From NCBI RefSeq assembly GCF_000730665.1, contig NZ_BBIV01000054.1:1-40169 (forward strand): a stretch of 40,169 nt of DNA. Reading direction: 5' to 3'. The notes beneath the pieces are model-generated. The model ran no database searches and was not told the DNA's origin. It worked only from the letters and a program-made list of their open reading frames with translations. The number at the start of each line of letters is the position of its first letter. Position 1 is the stretch's first letter. Below are positions 33,864-40,169 of the stretch, in pieces. A program made the position numbers and the translations under genes. This DNA comes from Pseudomonas plecoglossicida NBRC 103162 = DSM 15088. GTDB taxonomy: Bacteria > Pseudomonadota > Gammaproteobacteria > Pseudomonadales > Pseudomonadaceae.

Positions 33864-36032
33864 TCAGAAACTGTACTTGGCCGTCAGCATCAAGTTGCGT
33901 GGGGTGCCCCAGGTGTCGCCGGCGTAATCCACGGAGCCGGCGACTGCAGAGTAGTACTTGCGGTCGAACACGTTGTTGGCGTTCAGCTGCAGGTCGAGGT
34001 TCTGGTTGACCTGGTAGCCGGCCATCAGGTTGGTGATCGCGTAGGAGCCCTGAACCAGGCGGTACTCGCTGCCGTCGGCGACGGTGAAGTCGTTGTAGAT
34101 GCGGCTCTGCCAGGTGACGTTGCCACCGATGCGGGCTTTTTCCAGAGGCCCCTGCAGGCGGTAGGTGGTCGACAGCTTGAACATGTGCTCAGGCGTGTCG
34201 GTATCGAAGCGCTGATTCTCGTTGGCCGGGTTGGCAGCGTCCTTGAGGGTGTGCACGCGGGCATAGGTGTAGCCGGCACCGACCTGCCAGTTCGGCGTCA
34301 GTGCACCTTGCAGTTCCATGTCCACGCCCTGGCTGCGCACTTCGCCCGAGGCGACGTAGCAGTTGGTCGGGTCGCTGCAGCTGCTCAGGTCGGTCTGCGA
34401 GACGGCGCGGTTTTCCTGGTCGATGCGAAACAGCGCGATGCTGGCATTGAGCGCGCCGTCGAAGTACTCGCCCTTGACCCCGATCTCGTAGTTCTTGCCT
34501 TCGATCGGCTTGACCGGGCTACCCGAGGCATCCTTGTAGCTCTGCGGGTTGAAGATGTCGCTGTAGCTGACATACACCGAGTGGTGATCGTCCAGGTCGT
34601 AGATCAGGCCGGCATAGCGGGTGACGTTGCGGGTGACCTTGTAGTCGGCGCTTGAGCTTTCCTTGTCGTCGTAGTCGTACCAGTCCAGGCGCCCGCCGAG
34701 GATCAGCTTGAGCGGGTCGGCCAGGCTCAGGCGGGTGGTCACGTACACACCTTCCTGGGTGGTGACCGCGCGGCTGTTGCCGGTATGCATGAAGTCAGGC
34801 TTGCCACCGTTGAGTGGATAGTTGGTGTCGTACGGGCTGTAGTTCCAGGTGTCCATGTCGTAGATGCGTTTGCTGGCGCCCACCACCAGCTCGTGCGTGC
34901 GGCCGAAAGCCTGGAACGGGCCGCTGAGGAAGCCGTCCACGCCGGCCTGGTTTTCCTGGTGCTTGGACTGGTAGACGGTGCGCGACAGGGGGGCTTGCAG
35001 GCCCGCCCAGCGCGACTGGTAGGAGCCGGTGAACACGCCATCCTGCTGGGAGTAGTTGGCGTTCACCTGCAGCTTCCAGTCATTGGCCAGCAGGTGGCTC
35101 ACCTCGGCGAACAGGGTGTCGATCTCCTGGTCCTTGTTCTCCCAGTCGGTGCCGGGGTTGTAGGAGCGCGAGAAGTCCATGTGATGACCGTCGAGCGCCG
35201 TGGGCATGGCACCCCAGAAGTAGTTGGTCTTGTCCTTCTGGTGGGAGAAGCCGAGGGTCAGGGTGGTGTCGTCGCTGAGGTCGGCCTCGGTCACGGCGTA
35301 GAACAGGCCGTGGTCTTCCTCCACGTCATCGATGAAGCTGTTGGTGTCGCGGTACGAGGCCACCACGCGACCACGCAGGGTGCCGCTGTCATTGAGCGGG
35401 CTGGAGGCGTCGAGTTCGCCGCGGTAGTCGTCCCAGCTGCCGGCGGCACCGGTGAGAGTGACCTTCTGCTCCGCCAGCGGGCGTTTGCGCACCAGGTTGA
35501 TCGCCGCCGACGGGTTGCCGGAGCCGGTGACCAGGCCAGTGGCACCACGCACGATCTCGACCCGGTCGAACATCGCCAGGTTCGGTTGGGCGCCGACGGT
35601 CCATCCCTGGTACCCGCTGGGGATGCCGTCGTACATCAGGTTGTCGATGTCGAAGCCGCGTGCCGAGTAGGTCTGCCGGCCCGGGCCGCTGGAGTAGTCG
35701 AGGAACAGCCCGGGGGTGGCGGCGACCACATCGTTGATGCTGGTCATGGCCTGGTCGTCCATGCGCTGGCGGGTGATCACCGTGACCGCCTGTGGGGTTT
35801 CACGCAGGCTCAACGGCAGCTTGGTGGCAGTGGACATGGAGCCGGTGGTGTAGGACGTCGAGCCTTCGGTGGTGCTGCCAAGGCTGTTGGAGCTGATCTC
35901 GGTCGCACCCAGCTCCAGCGTCGTGGGCTTTTCGTCTTCGGCAACAGCGGGGGTGACGATGGCCATGCACACGGCCATGGCGAGCAGATTGCGGGCGGGG
36001 AGTGAGCGCGTGGGCGCAAGGTACGACGGCAT
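33864..36032 (-). CDS. TonB-dependent siderophore receptor
   Basis: The 722-residue protein has a signal peptide (core LLAMAVCMAIVTPAVA, then EDEKP), a plug domain (LPLSLRETPQAVTVITRQRM, INDVVAATPGLFLDY, FDRVEIVRGATGLVTGSGNP) and a barrel ending in LMLTAKYSF. It is of the ferric-siderophore type (FhuE/FoxA/FpvA-like). The short N-terminus leaves no room for the signalling domain of transducer receptors, and no FecI/FecR pair is adjacent, so it is probably regulated by Fur alone. The start has AGGAAG upstream and a Fur-box-like sequence 33-51 bp before it. The siderophore cannot be named from sequence; it may be a foreign one, as no synthesis genes are here. Confidence 0.9.
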   Translation of the reverse strand: MPSYLAPTRSLPARNLLAMAVCMAIVTPAVAEDEKPTTLELGATEISSNSLGSTTEGSTSYTTGSMSTATKLPLSLRETPQAVTVITRQRMDDQAMTSINDVVAATPGLFLDYSSGPGRQTYSARGFDIDNLMYDGIPSGYQGWTVGAQPNLAMFDRVEIVRGATGLVTGSGNPSAAINLVRKRPLAEQKVTLTGAAGSWDDYRGELDASSPLNDSGTLRGRVVASYRDTNSFIDDVEEDHGLFYAVTEADLSDDTTLTLGFSHQKDKTNYFWGAMPTALDGHHMDFSRSYNPGTDWENKDQEIDTLFAEVSHLLANDWKLQVNANYSQQDGVFTGSYQSRWAGLQAPLSRTVYQSKHQENQAGVDGFLSGPFQAFGRTHELVVGASKRIYDMDTWNYSPYDTNYPLNGGKPDFMHTGNSRAVTTQEGVYVTTRLSLADPLKLILGGRLDWYDYDDKESSSADYKVTRNVTRYAGLIYDLDDHHSVYVSYSDIFNPQSYKDASGSPVKPIEGKNYEIGVKGEYFDGALNASIALFRIDQENRAVSQTDLSSCSDPTNCYVASGEVRSQGVDMELQGALTPNWQVGAGYTYARVHTLKDAANPANENQRFDTDTPEHMFKLSTTYRLQGPLEKARIGGNVTWQSRIYNDFTVADGSEYRLVQGSYAITNLMAGYQVNQNLDLQLNANNVFDRKYYSAVAGSVDYAGDTWGTPRNLMLTAKYSF

Positions 36033-36064
36033 GGTGGGGCTTCCTGATCTTATTGAAGATGCTT

Positions 36065-36083
36065 ATGAGAACGATTAGCAATA
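36065..36083 (-). promoter_or_regulatory. Fur-box-like site upstream of the siderophore receptor
   Basis: Read on the minus strand, TATTGCTAATCGTTCTCAT matches the Pseudomonas Fur-box pattern (GATAATGATAATCATTATC) at most informative positions. It lies about 33 bp upstream of the receptor start. Iron-replete Fur would repress from here. Confidence 0.65.
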
Positions 36084-36141
36084 AGTGTGTCAGGATTTGT
36101 TACGGCATGTAAGGTGGTATGCCAACAAAACTACGAATTTT

Positions 36142-36996
36142 TCACATTTGCCTGTAGGAAGAGTTACTCCATACGTAGGATTTTTTTCCTCGCTGCGCGC
36201 CGATTTCCAGTGCTTGCCCGTCACGTTGCTTGCCTTGTCGCGCCAGCCCTTCGAGCTGCGGAATCAGCATGCCCTCTGGCAGATGCCGCCAGAAACGCCC
36301 GGGCATATGCAGGCGCAGGGCATCCGGGTTGAGCCGGGCCGGGTTGAAGGTATGGCGGTAGTAGGTACGCCACAGCTCAGCCCCCGGATCATCGGCATTG
36401 CGTGCCCATTGCCGCCAGTCTTCCGGGCAATGACGTCGGTAGTCGAAGGCCTCGCCATCGAAACGAATGCCGTCGCGCGGCGTCACGATCAGCCAACGCT
36501 GGCGCCCCAGGCGGTCGGCGAAGTGCTGGCTGGCACTTTCCAGAATGTCGTGGGCGGGTTCGTGATAGGCCACCAGGTCCAGTTGCAATTGCTTGGCCAT
36601 CTCAGCAGGCAGCGGCACGAAGCGCACGAAGGCATGCAGGTGGTGCGCTTCGCGACTGACCTGCTTGATGCGCCGGTGCAGCTCGCTGCCCAGGCGATCA
36701 CCGGCAAGCATGGCCGTGCGGTCACCATGGGCCACCCGCCAGAGCACTTCGTACAGCGGGTTCCAGCGTTGCTCGCCGCAGTAGCGAGCGGCCTGTTCCA
36801 GCAGGGGCAACAGCGCTGCCGGGACCTTTGCTCGAAAAGGGCCAGGCCCTTCGGGCAGGGTTGCAGGTACCGCCAACAGGTCAGCGATCGGGCCTTGCGC
36901 CCAGGCTACCTCGGCCGGGTCCACCCCGTGCCCGAGCAGTCTGCGCGCCTGCTTGCGCCAGGTGCCGAAACAGTCCCCGCAATCGAGCGCGATCAT
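36142..36996 (-). CDS. DUF4130-type (TIGR03915-like) probable DNA metabolism protein
   Basis: The 284-residue protein starts at the ATG at 36996, which overlaps the radical SAM gene's stop (ATGA). It follows the TIGR03915/DUF4130 pattern: FGTWRKQARRLLGHGVDPAEV, EVLWRVAHGD, ISREAHHLHAFVRF-type VSREAHHLHAFVRF, YHEPAHDILESASQHFADR, WLIVTPRDG and LWRTYYRHTFNPARLNP with RFWRHLPEG. In many bacteria this domain is followed in the same protein by a UdgX-type uracil-DNA glycosylase domain; here it ends soon after, with no glycosylase motifs, and the last about 25 residues look unstructured. It acts with the radical SAM protein in an unknown DNA repair or modification step. Confidence 0.82.
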   Translation of the reverse strand: MIALDCGDCFGTWRKQARRLLGHGVDPAEVAWAQGPIADLLAVPATLPEGPGPFRAKVPAALLPLLEQAARYCGEQRWNPLYEVLWRVAHGDRTAMLAGDRLGSELHRRIKQVSREAHHLHAFVRFVPLPAEMAKQLQLDLVAYHEPAHDILESASQHFADRLGRQRWLIVTPRDGIRFDGEAFDYRRHCPEDWRQWARNADDPGAELWRTYYRHTFNPARLNPDALRLHMPGRFWRHLPEGMLIPQLEGLARQGKQRDGQALEIGAQRGKKSYVWSNSSYRQM

Positions 36997-38213
36997 CCCC
37001 ACAAGCCCATCTGCACCGGGGCCTGGGGCTCGCGCAGGCGTGCCCGCAACAGCCCACTGCGCAGCTCTGCGTCGGCCGGGCGGTAGTCGCTGGTGACCAT
37101 GAACGGCCTGGCCTTGTCCAGCACGCACCGCAACTGGATCAGGTCGTCGTAGCGCACCCGGCGCTCGCGGCGCAGTTCCACCAGGCGCTGCACGCTGCGC
37201 AGGCCGATGCCCGGAATGCGCGCCAGCAGTGCCGGTTCGGCACGGTTCACATCCAGCGGGAACACCTCGCGGTTGGCCAGTGCCCAGGCCAGTTTCGGGT
37301 CGATGTCCAGCGCCAGGTTGCTGTTCTGGCCCAGCAGTTCACCTGCCCTGTAGCCGTAGCCGCGCAGCAGGAAGTCGGCCTGGTACAGGCGGTGCTCGCG
37401 CAGCAGTGGCGGGGCGGCGAGGGGCACGCTGCCGGGGCTGTCGGGGATCGGGCTGAACGCCGAGTAGTACACGCGCTTGAGGCCGTATCCTTGGTACAGC
37501 GACTCGGCGTTGCGCAGCAGGGTGCTGTCGTCGGTGGCGTCGGCGCCGACGATCACCTGGGTGCTTTGCCCGGCCGGGGTGAAGCGCGGTGCTTTCGGCT
37601 CGTTGACCACGGCTTGCTGCCCCTGGTGGATCACGCCCATGGCCTGGCGGATGGTGTGCGCGTGCTTTTCCGGGGCCAGGCGCTTGAGGCTGGCGTCGGT
37701 GGGCAGTTCGATATTGACGCTGAGGCGATCGGCCAGCCGACCGGCTTCTTCGATCAGCAGCGGGTCGGCATCGGGGATGGTCTTGAGGTGGATGTAGCCG
37801 CGGAAGTTGTGCGTCTCGCGCAGCAGGCGGGCGACGCGGATCAGTTGCTCCATGGTGTAGTCGGCCGAGCGGATGATGCCAGAGCTCAGGAACAGTCCGC
37901 TGATGCAGTTGCGCCGGTAGAAGTCCAGGGTCAGGCGCACCACTTCCTCGGGCGTGAAGCGTGCTCGCGGCACATTGCTGGAGCGACGATTGACGCAGTA
38001 CTGGCAGTCGTACAGGCAGAAATTGGTGAGCAGCACCTTGAGCAGCGACACGCAACGGCCGTCCGGGGTGTAGCTGTGGCAGATGCCCATGCCATCGGTG
38101 GCACCCAGGCTGTCGCTGCCGCGCGAACTGCGCGTTGGCGCGCCGCTGCTGGCGCAGGAGGCGTCGTACTTGGCGGCGTCGGCAAGGATGCCTAGCTTGG
38201 CGATGAGTTGCAT
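36993..38213 (-). CDS. Putative DNA modification/repair radical SAM protein (TIGR03916-like)
   Basis: The 406-residue protein has the radical SAM cluster motif in NFCLYDCQYCVNRRSSN (Cys66, Cys70, Cys73), a TIM-barrel body (YIHLKTIPDADPLLIEEAGR, RLSVNIELPTDASLKRLAPE) and, near residues 320-350, a helix-hairpin-helix DNA-binding motif, LLARIPGIGLRSVQRLVELR. This is the family paired with DUF4130/UdgX proteins and annotated as putative DNA repair. The two genes overlap by 4 bp. A LexA-like box lies 16-35 bp before the start, placing the pair under SOS control. The reaction is not known. Confidence 0.87.
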   Translation of the reverse strand: MQLIAKLGILADAAKYDASCASSGAPTRSSRGSDSLGATDGMGICHSYTPDGRCVSLLKVLLTNFCLYDCQYCVNRRSSNVPRARFTPEEVVRLTLDFYRRNCISGLFLSSGIIRSADYTMEQLIRVARLLRETHNFRGYIHLKTIPDADPLLIEEAGRLADRLSVNIELPTDASLKRLAPEKHAHTIRQAMGVIHQGQQAVVNEPKAPRFTPAGQSTQVIVGADATDDSTLLRNAESLYQGYGLKRVYYSAFSPIPDSPGSVPLAAPPLLREHRLYQADFLLRGYGYRAGELLGQNSNLALDIDPKLAWALANREVFPLDVNRAEPALLARIPGIGLRSVQRLVELRRERRVRYDDLIQLRCVLDKARPFMVTSDYRPADAELRSGLLRARLREPQAPVQMGLWG

Positions 38214-38228
38214 GGGCCGGTCTCGCTA

Positions 38229-38248
38229 TACTGAATATTCATACAGTA
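38229..38248. promoter_or_regulatory. LexA (SOS) box upstream of the radical SAM gene
   Basis: On the minus strand the site reads TACTGTATGAATATTCAGTA. It holds CTG-N10-CAG at 38231-38246 with 5-bp perfect outer arms, close to the gamma-proteobacterial consensus CTGTATATATATACAG, and lies directly before the start codon. Confidence 0.72.
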
Positions 38249-38301
38249 TTTTGCGATGCGACTGATTGCAAGTGCGAGGTAGACGGCTGGTCTGCCCAAC
38301 G

Positions 38302-38757
38302 TCAAAGGGGCTTGCGCATGAACACCCGGGCGAAACCGTGTTCGTGCGCGCGCTGGGTCTCCACGTAGCCCAGTTTCCGGTAGATCTCGATGTTTTCGGT
38401 CATGCGTTCATGGGTGTAGAGGCGGATGGCCCGGCAGCCGACCTGCCTGGACTGTGCTTCGCAAAACTGCATCAGCACCTTGCCCAGGCCCTTGCCTTTG
38501 CACGCCGGCAGAACGGCGACATTGACCAGCAGCATGTCGCTGCCTTCTCGTTGCATCACCAGTACGCCTGCGATGCGCCCGGCCTCCAGCGCCACGAACA
38601 CATCGTTGTGCTCGACCACATGCTGATAGTCATCGAGCATGGGTGCAGGCGGCTTGCCGATCCTGACAATGTAGGGCGAATAGGCGGCATCGACCAACGC
38701 GCCGATGGCTTGGACGTCTTCGCGCGTGGCACGGCGCAGGGCAGGGGCTGGGTTCAA
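38302..38757 (-). CDS. GNAT-family N-acetyltransferase
   Basis: The 151-residue protein is read from the TTG at 38757 (GAGG lies 8 nt before it), which puts the start just ahead of the conserved ALRRATREDVQAIGALVDAAY. The frame is open upstream to 38961, but that part is unlike the family. It has IGKPPAPMLDDYQHVV, LLVNVAVLPACKGKGLGKVL with the acetyl-CoA loop, and RLYTHERMTENIEIYRKLGYVE. The MLDDY and YTHERMTENI segments mark a common proteobacterial GNAT group with no known substrate. The minus-strand radical SAM gene follows after about 90 bp. Confidence 0.78.
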   Translation of the reverse strand: MNPAPALRRATREDVQAIGALVDAAYSPYIVRIGKPPAPMLDDYQHVVEHNDVFVALEAGRIAGVLVMQREGSDMLLVNVAVLPACKGKGLGKVLMQFCEAQSRQVGCRAIRLYTHERMTENIEIYRKLGYVETQRAHEHGFARVFMRKPL

Positions 38758-38924
38758 CGGGGCGACCTCGGTGAAATGACCCGAGCATAAACCGCAGCCG
38801 CGCAGGGGTCGAGTCGCCTGGCCAATAGGTATGAGCGTGCCTCGCTTCACTCCGCTGATTTCATATCCAAGCGCTGGCGGCCCCGTGATAAAACGCCCCT
38901 TGACCGACCACAACAATGCCCGGA

Positions 38925-38945
38925 AAGCGGCCTCCACGGCCGCTT
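38925..38945 (+). promoter_or_regulatory. Leader hairpin before the MFS gene
   Basis: AAGCGGCC (38925-38932) and GGCCGCTT (38938-38945) are perfect inverses around TCCAC. The hairpin ends 7 bp before the ribosome site AAGGA (38953-38957). No T-tract follows, so an effect on translation or mRNA stability is more likely than termination. Confidence 0.45.
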
Positions 38946-38963
38946 GCACGTCAAGGAACACCG

Positions 38964-40139
38964 ATGTCTTCGAACCGCCTGTTTGGCACCTTCTGCCTGA
39001 GCAGCTATCTGCTGTCGCTGTCCTACGGGACCACCTTTCTGCTGGCGATGACCCTGCGTGCCCACGGCGCCAGTGAGGCCGACGCAGGTTCGGTCATTTC
39101 CACCGCCATGCTCAGTACCTTCCTGGCCGTGATCTTTTCCGGGCATTTGAGCGACCACCTCGGTGCGGCCAGGTCGGTGGCCGTTGGCGCGGTCTTTCTC
39201 GCCGCGGCCTGCCTCGGTTTTGCTGCACTGCCAGGCCTCGGCATGGCGATGATGCTGTTCGGCCTGCTGCTCGGTTTCGGCTGGGGGGTGTTCTACACCC
39301 TCGGGCCGATCATCGTGGCCATGCTGATCGAACCGCAGCGACGGGTGAAGTACTTCGCCCTGCTGTCGGGCAGCATGATGACCGGCATCGGTACCGGCCC
39401 GCTGTTGGGGCGGGTGGCACAGGCGCTGGGCTACCCGGTCGAGGCGGCCTTCGTGGTCGCGGCCGGGGCCAGCGTGCTGGGTGGGGTGCTGTTCCTGCTG
39501 CTGGCGCCGCGCATCCAGCAGCAACAGCGCGCCGTTGTCGTCAGCCGGATCACCCCGTCTGCGGCATGCACGGTGCTCTCGTCCAAGGCCGCCTTCGCCA
39601 TCCTGATGGTCGGCCTGGGCGGCGCGATCTTTGGTGGCCTGTCCAGTTTCCAGACCTCTTATGCGGCGCTCCTGCACCTGGACTACTCGCTGTTCTTCAT
39701 TGGCTTCATGTCGTCGGTCATCGCCTGCCGGCTGCTGGTCGCAGGCTTCATCGTCAAGCGCGACCCTTACCGGATGGCGTGCCTGCTGACGGCGCTGATT
39801 GTGCTGTCGGTGCTGATGTTCATGTACGGGGTGGCGAGCCCCGCCGGCTACTTGCTGGCGGCAATCGTGCTGGGCGTCGGCTATGGCCTGACCTATTCGG
39901 TGATCAACGGGCTGGCGGCGAACGAAGCACCGCCCGGGCATACGGCGCAGGCACTGCTGTTGTTCAGCCTGGCCTATTTCATCGGTGTGTTCGGCTTCCC
40001 GCTGCTGGCGGGCAAGATCATCGTCCAGGCGGGGATGGGGGCGCTGTTGCAAGTCCTGCTGCTGATCGCGCTGGCGAACTGGTCGATCACCGTAGGGCGT
40101 CTGGCATGGCGGCGCAGGCGCGCAGTGGCGATGGCTTGA
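38964..40139 (+). CDS. MFS transporter
   Basis: The 391-residue protein starts at the ATG at 38964 behind AAGGA; an upstream in-frame ATG (38916) has no such site. It has twelve hydrophobic segments, with SGHLSDHLGAARSVAVGAV at the loop 2-3 position and GFGWGVFYTLGPIIVAMLIEP in the fourth to fifth segments, typical of drug:H+ antiporter-like or sugar-efflux-like permeases. A charged loop (RIQQQQRAVVVSRITPS) separates the halves. It cannot be assigned a substrate. It is divergent from the GNAT gene at 38302 and may share its promoter region. Confidence 0.82.
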   Translation: MSSNRLFGTFCLSSYLLSLSYGTTFLLAMTLRAHGASEADAGSVISTAMLSTFLAVIFSGHLSDHLGAARSVAVGAVFLAAACLGFAALPGLGMAMMLFGLLLGFGWGVFYTLGPIIVAMLIEPQRRVKYFALLSGSMMTGIGTGPLLGRVAQALGYPVEAAFVVAAGASVLGGVLFLLLAPRIQQQQRAVVVSRITPSAACTVLSSKAAFAILMVGLGGAIFGGLSSFQTSYAALLHLDYSLFFIGFMSSVIACRLLVAGFIVKRDPYRMACLLTALIVLSVLMFMYGVASPAGYLLAAIVLGVGYGLTYSVINGLAANEAPPGHTAQALLLFSLAYFIGVFGFPLLAGKIIVQAGMGALLQVLLLIALANWSITVGRLAWRRRRAVAMA

Positions 40140-40148
40140 GCTTTGTGC

Positions 40149-40166
40149 TTTCCCTTTCCCTTTCCC
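40149..40166. repeat. Short tandem repeat (TTTCCC)x3
   Basis: Three exact TTTCCC units lie just after the MFS stop at the right edge of the window. The array may continue beyond it. Confidence 0.7.
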
Positions 40167-40169
40167 TGT

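Noticed and set aside
38847..40052. 401-codon minus-strand frame opposite the last MFS gene
   Set aside because: Extremely Gln/His/Arg-rich shadow of a transmembrane protein gene.

Overview
The window is high-G+C proteobacterial DNA that reads as a Pseudomonas of the P. putida/monteilii/entomophila type. The grounds are the protein families present (zinc-type HemB next to ProP, RIO-type kinase, OprD and OmpW porins, TonB siderophore receptor, orphan VgrG cassette) and the intergenic palindromes of the P. putida REP type (TATCGCCGGC and TTCGCGGG cores). This is inferred from recognition of families, not from a search. No tRNA, rRNA, CRISPR array, intact insertion sequence or phage gene was seen.

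Layout. (1) 38-8279: a sugar-acid catabolic cluster. An IlvD/Edd dehydratase (L-arabonate type) is divergent from an MFS transporter, an AraD1-family (FAH-fold) protein, an alpha-ketoglutarate semialdehyde dehydrogenase, a second frameshifted MFS transporter and a D-2-hydroxyacid dehydrogenase. The non-phosphorylative route aldonate -> 2-keto-3-deoxyaldonate -> alpha-ketoglutarate semialdehyde -> alpha-ketoglutarate would be complete here. The 1772-1956 gap carries overlapping inverted repeats that look like an operator. (2) 8382-9275: a RIO-type kinase, closed by a long REP-like hairpin. (3) About 9360-12730: a decayed stretch holding a type I secretion ABC transporter with two frameshifts and a lost 3' end, 0.3 kb without a gene, and an OprD porin remnant. 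(4) 12792-17761: an ompW-alcohol dehydrogenase (GMC)-aldehyde dehydrogenase operon divergent from an AraC-type regulator. (5) 17821-25697: a PAT-like acetyltransferase, zinc-type hemB, proP with an RBS-occluding leader hairpin, a LysR regulator, an SDR lacking the usual catalytic Tyr/Lys, riboflavin synthase, and a trehalose-synthase-like GH13 enzyme with a frameshift near its end. (6) 26057-32067: an orphan type VI secretion cassette (vgrG, EagR-type chaperone, prePAAR/PAAR effector with a C-terminal HNH nuclease motif, SMI1/KNR4 immunity) followed by two unrecognised genes and a second SMI1/KNR4 paralogue, with a sharp fall in G+C from about 29.2 kb. (7) 31973-40139: a YddG-like exporter whose 3' end runs into the cassette, a GNAT, a Fur-box-preceded TonB siderophore receptor, a radical SAM/DUF4130 DNA-repair pair behind a LexA-like box, a GNAT and an MFS transporter.

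The two most interesting systems are the T6SS nuclease effector with its immunity array, and the apparently SOS-controlled radical SAM/DUF4130 pair, which lacks the uracil-DNA-glycosylase-like domain often attached to the DUF4130 partner.
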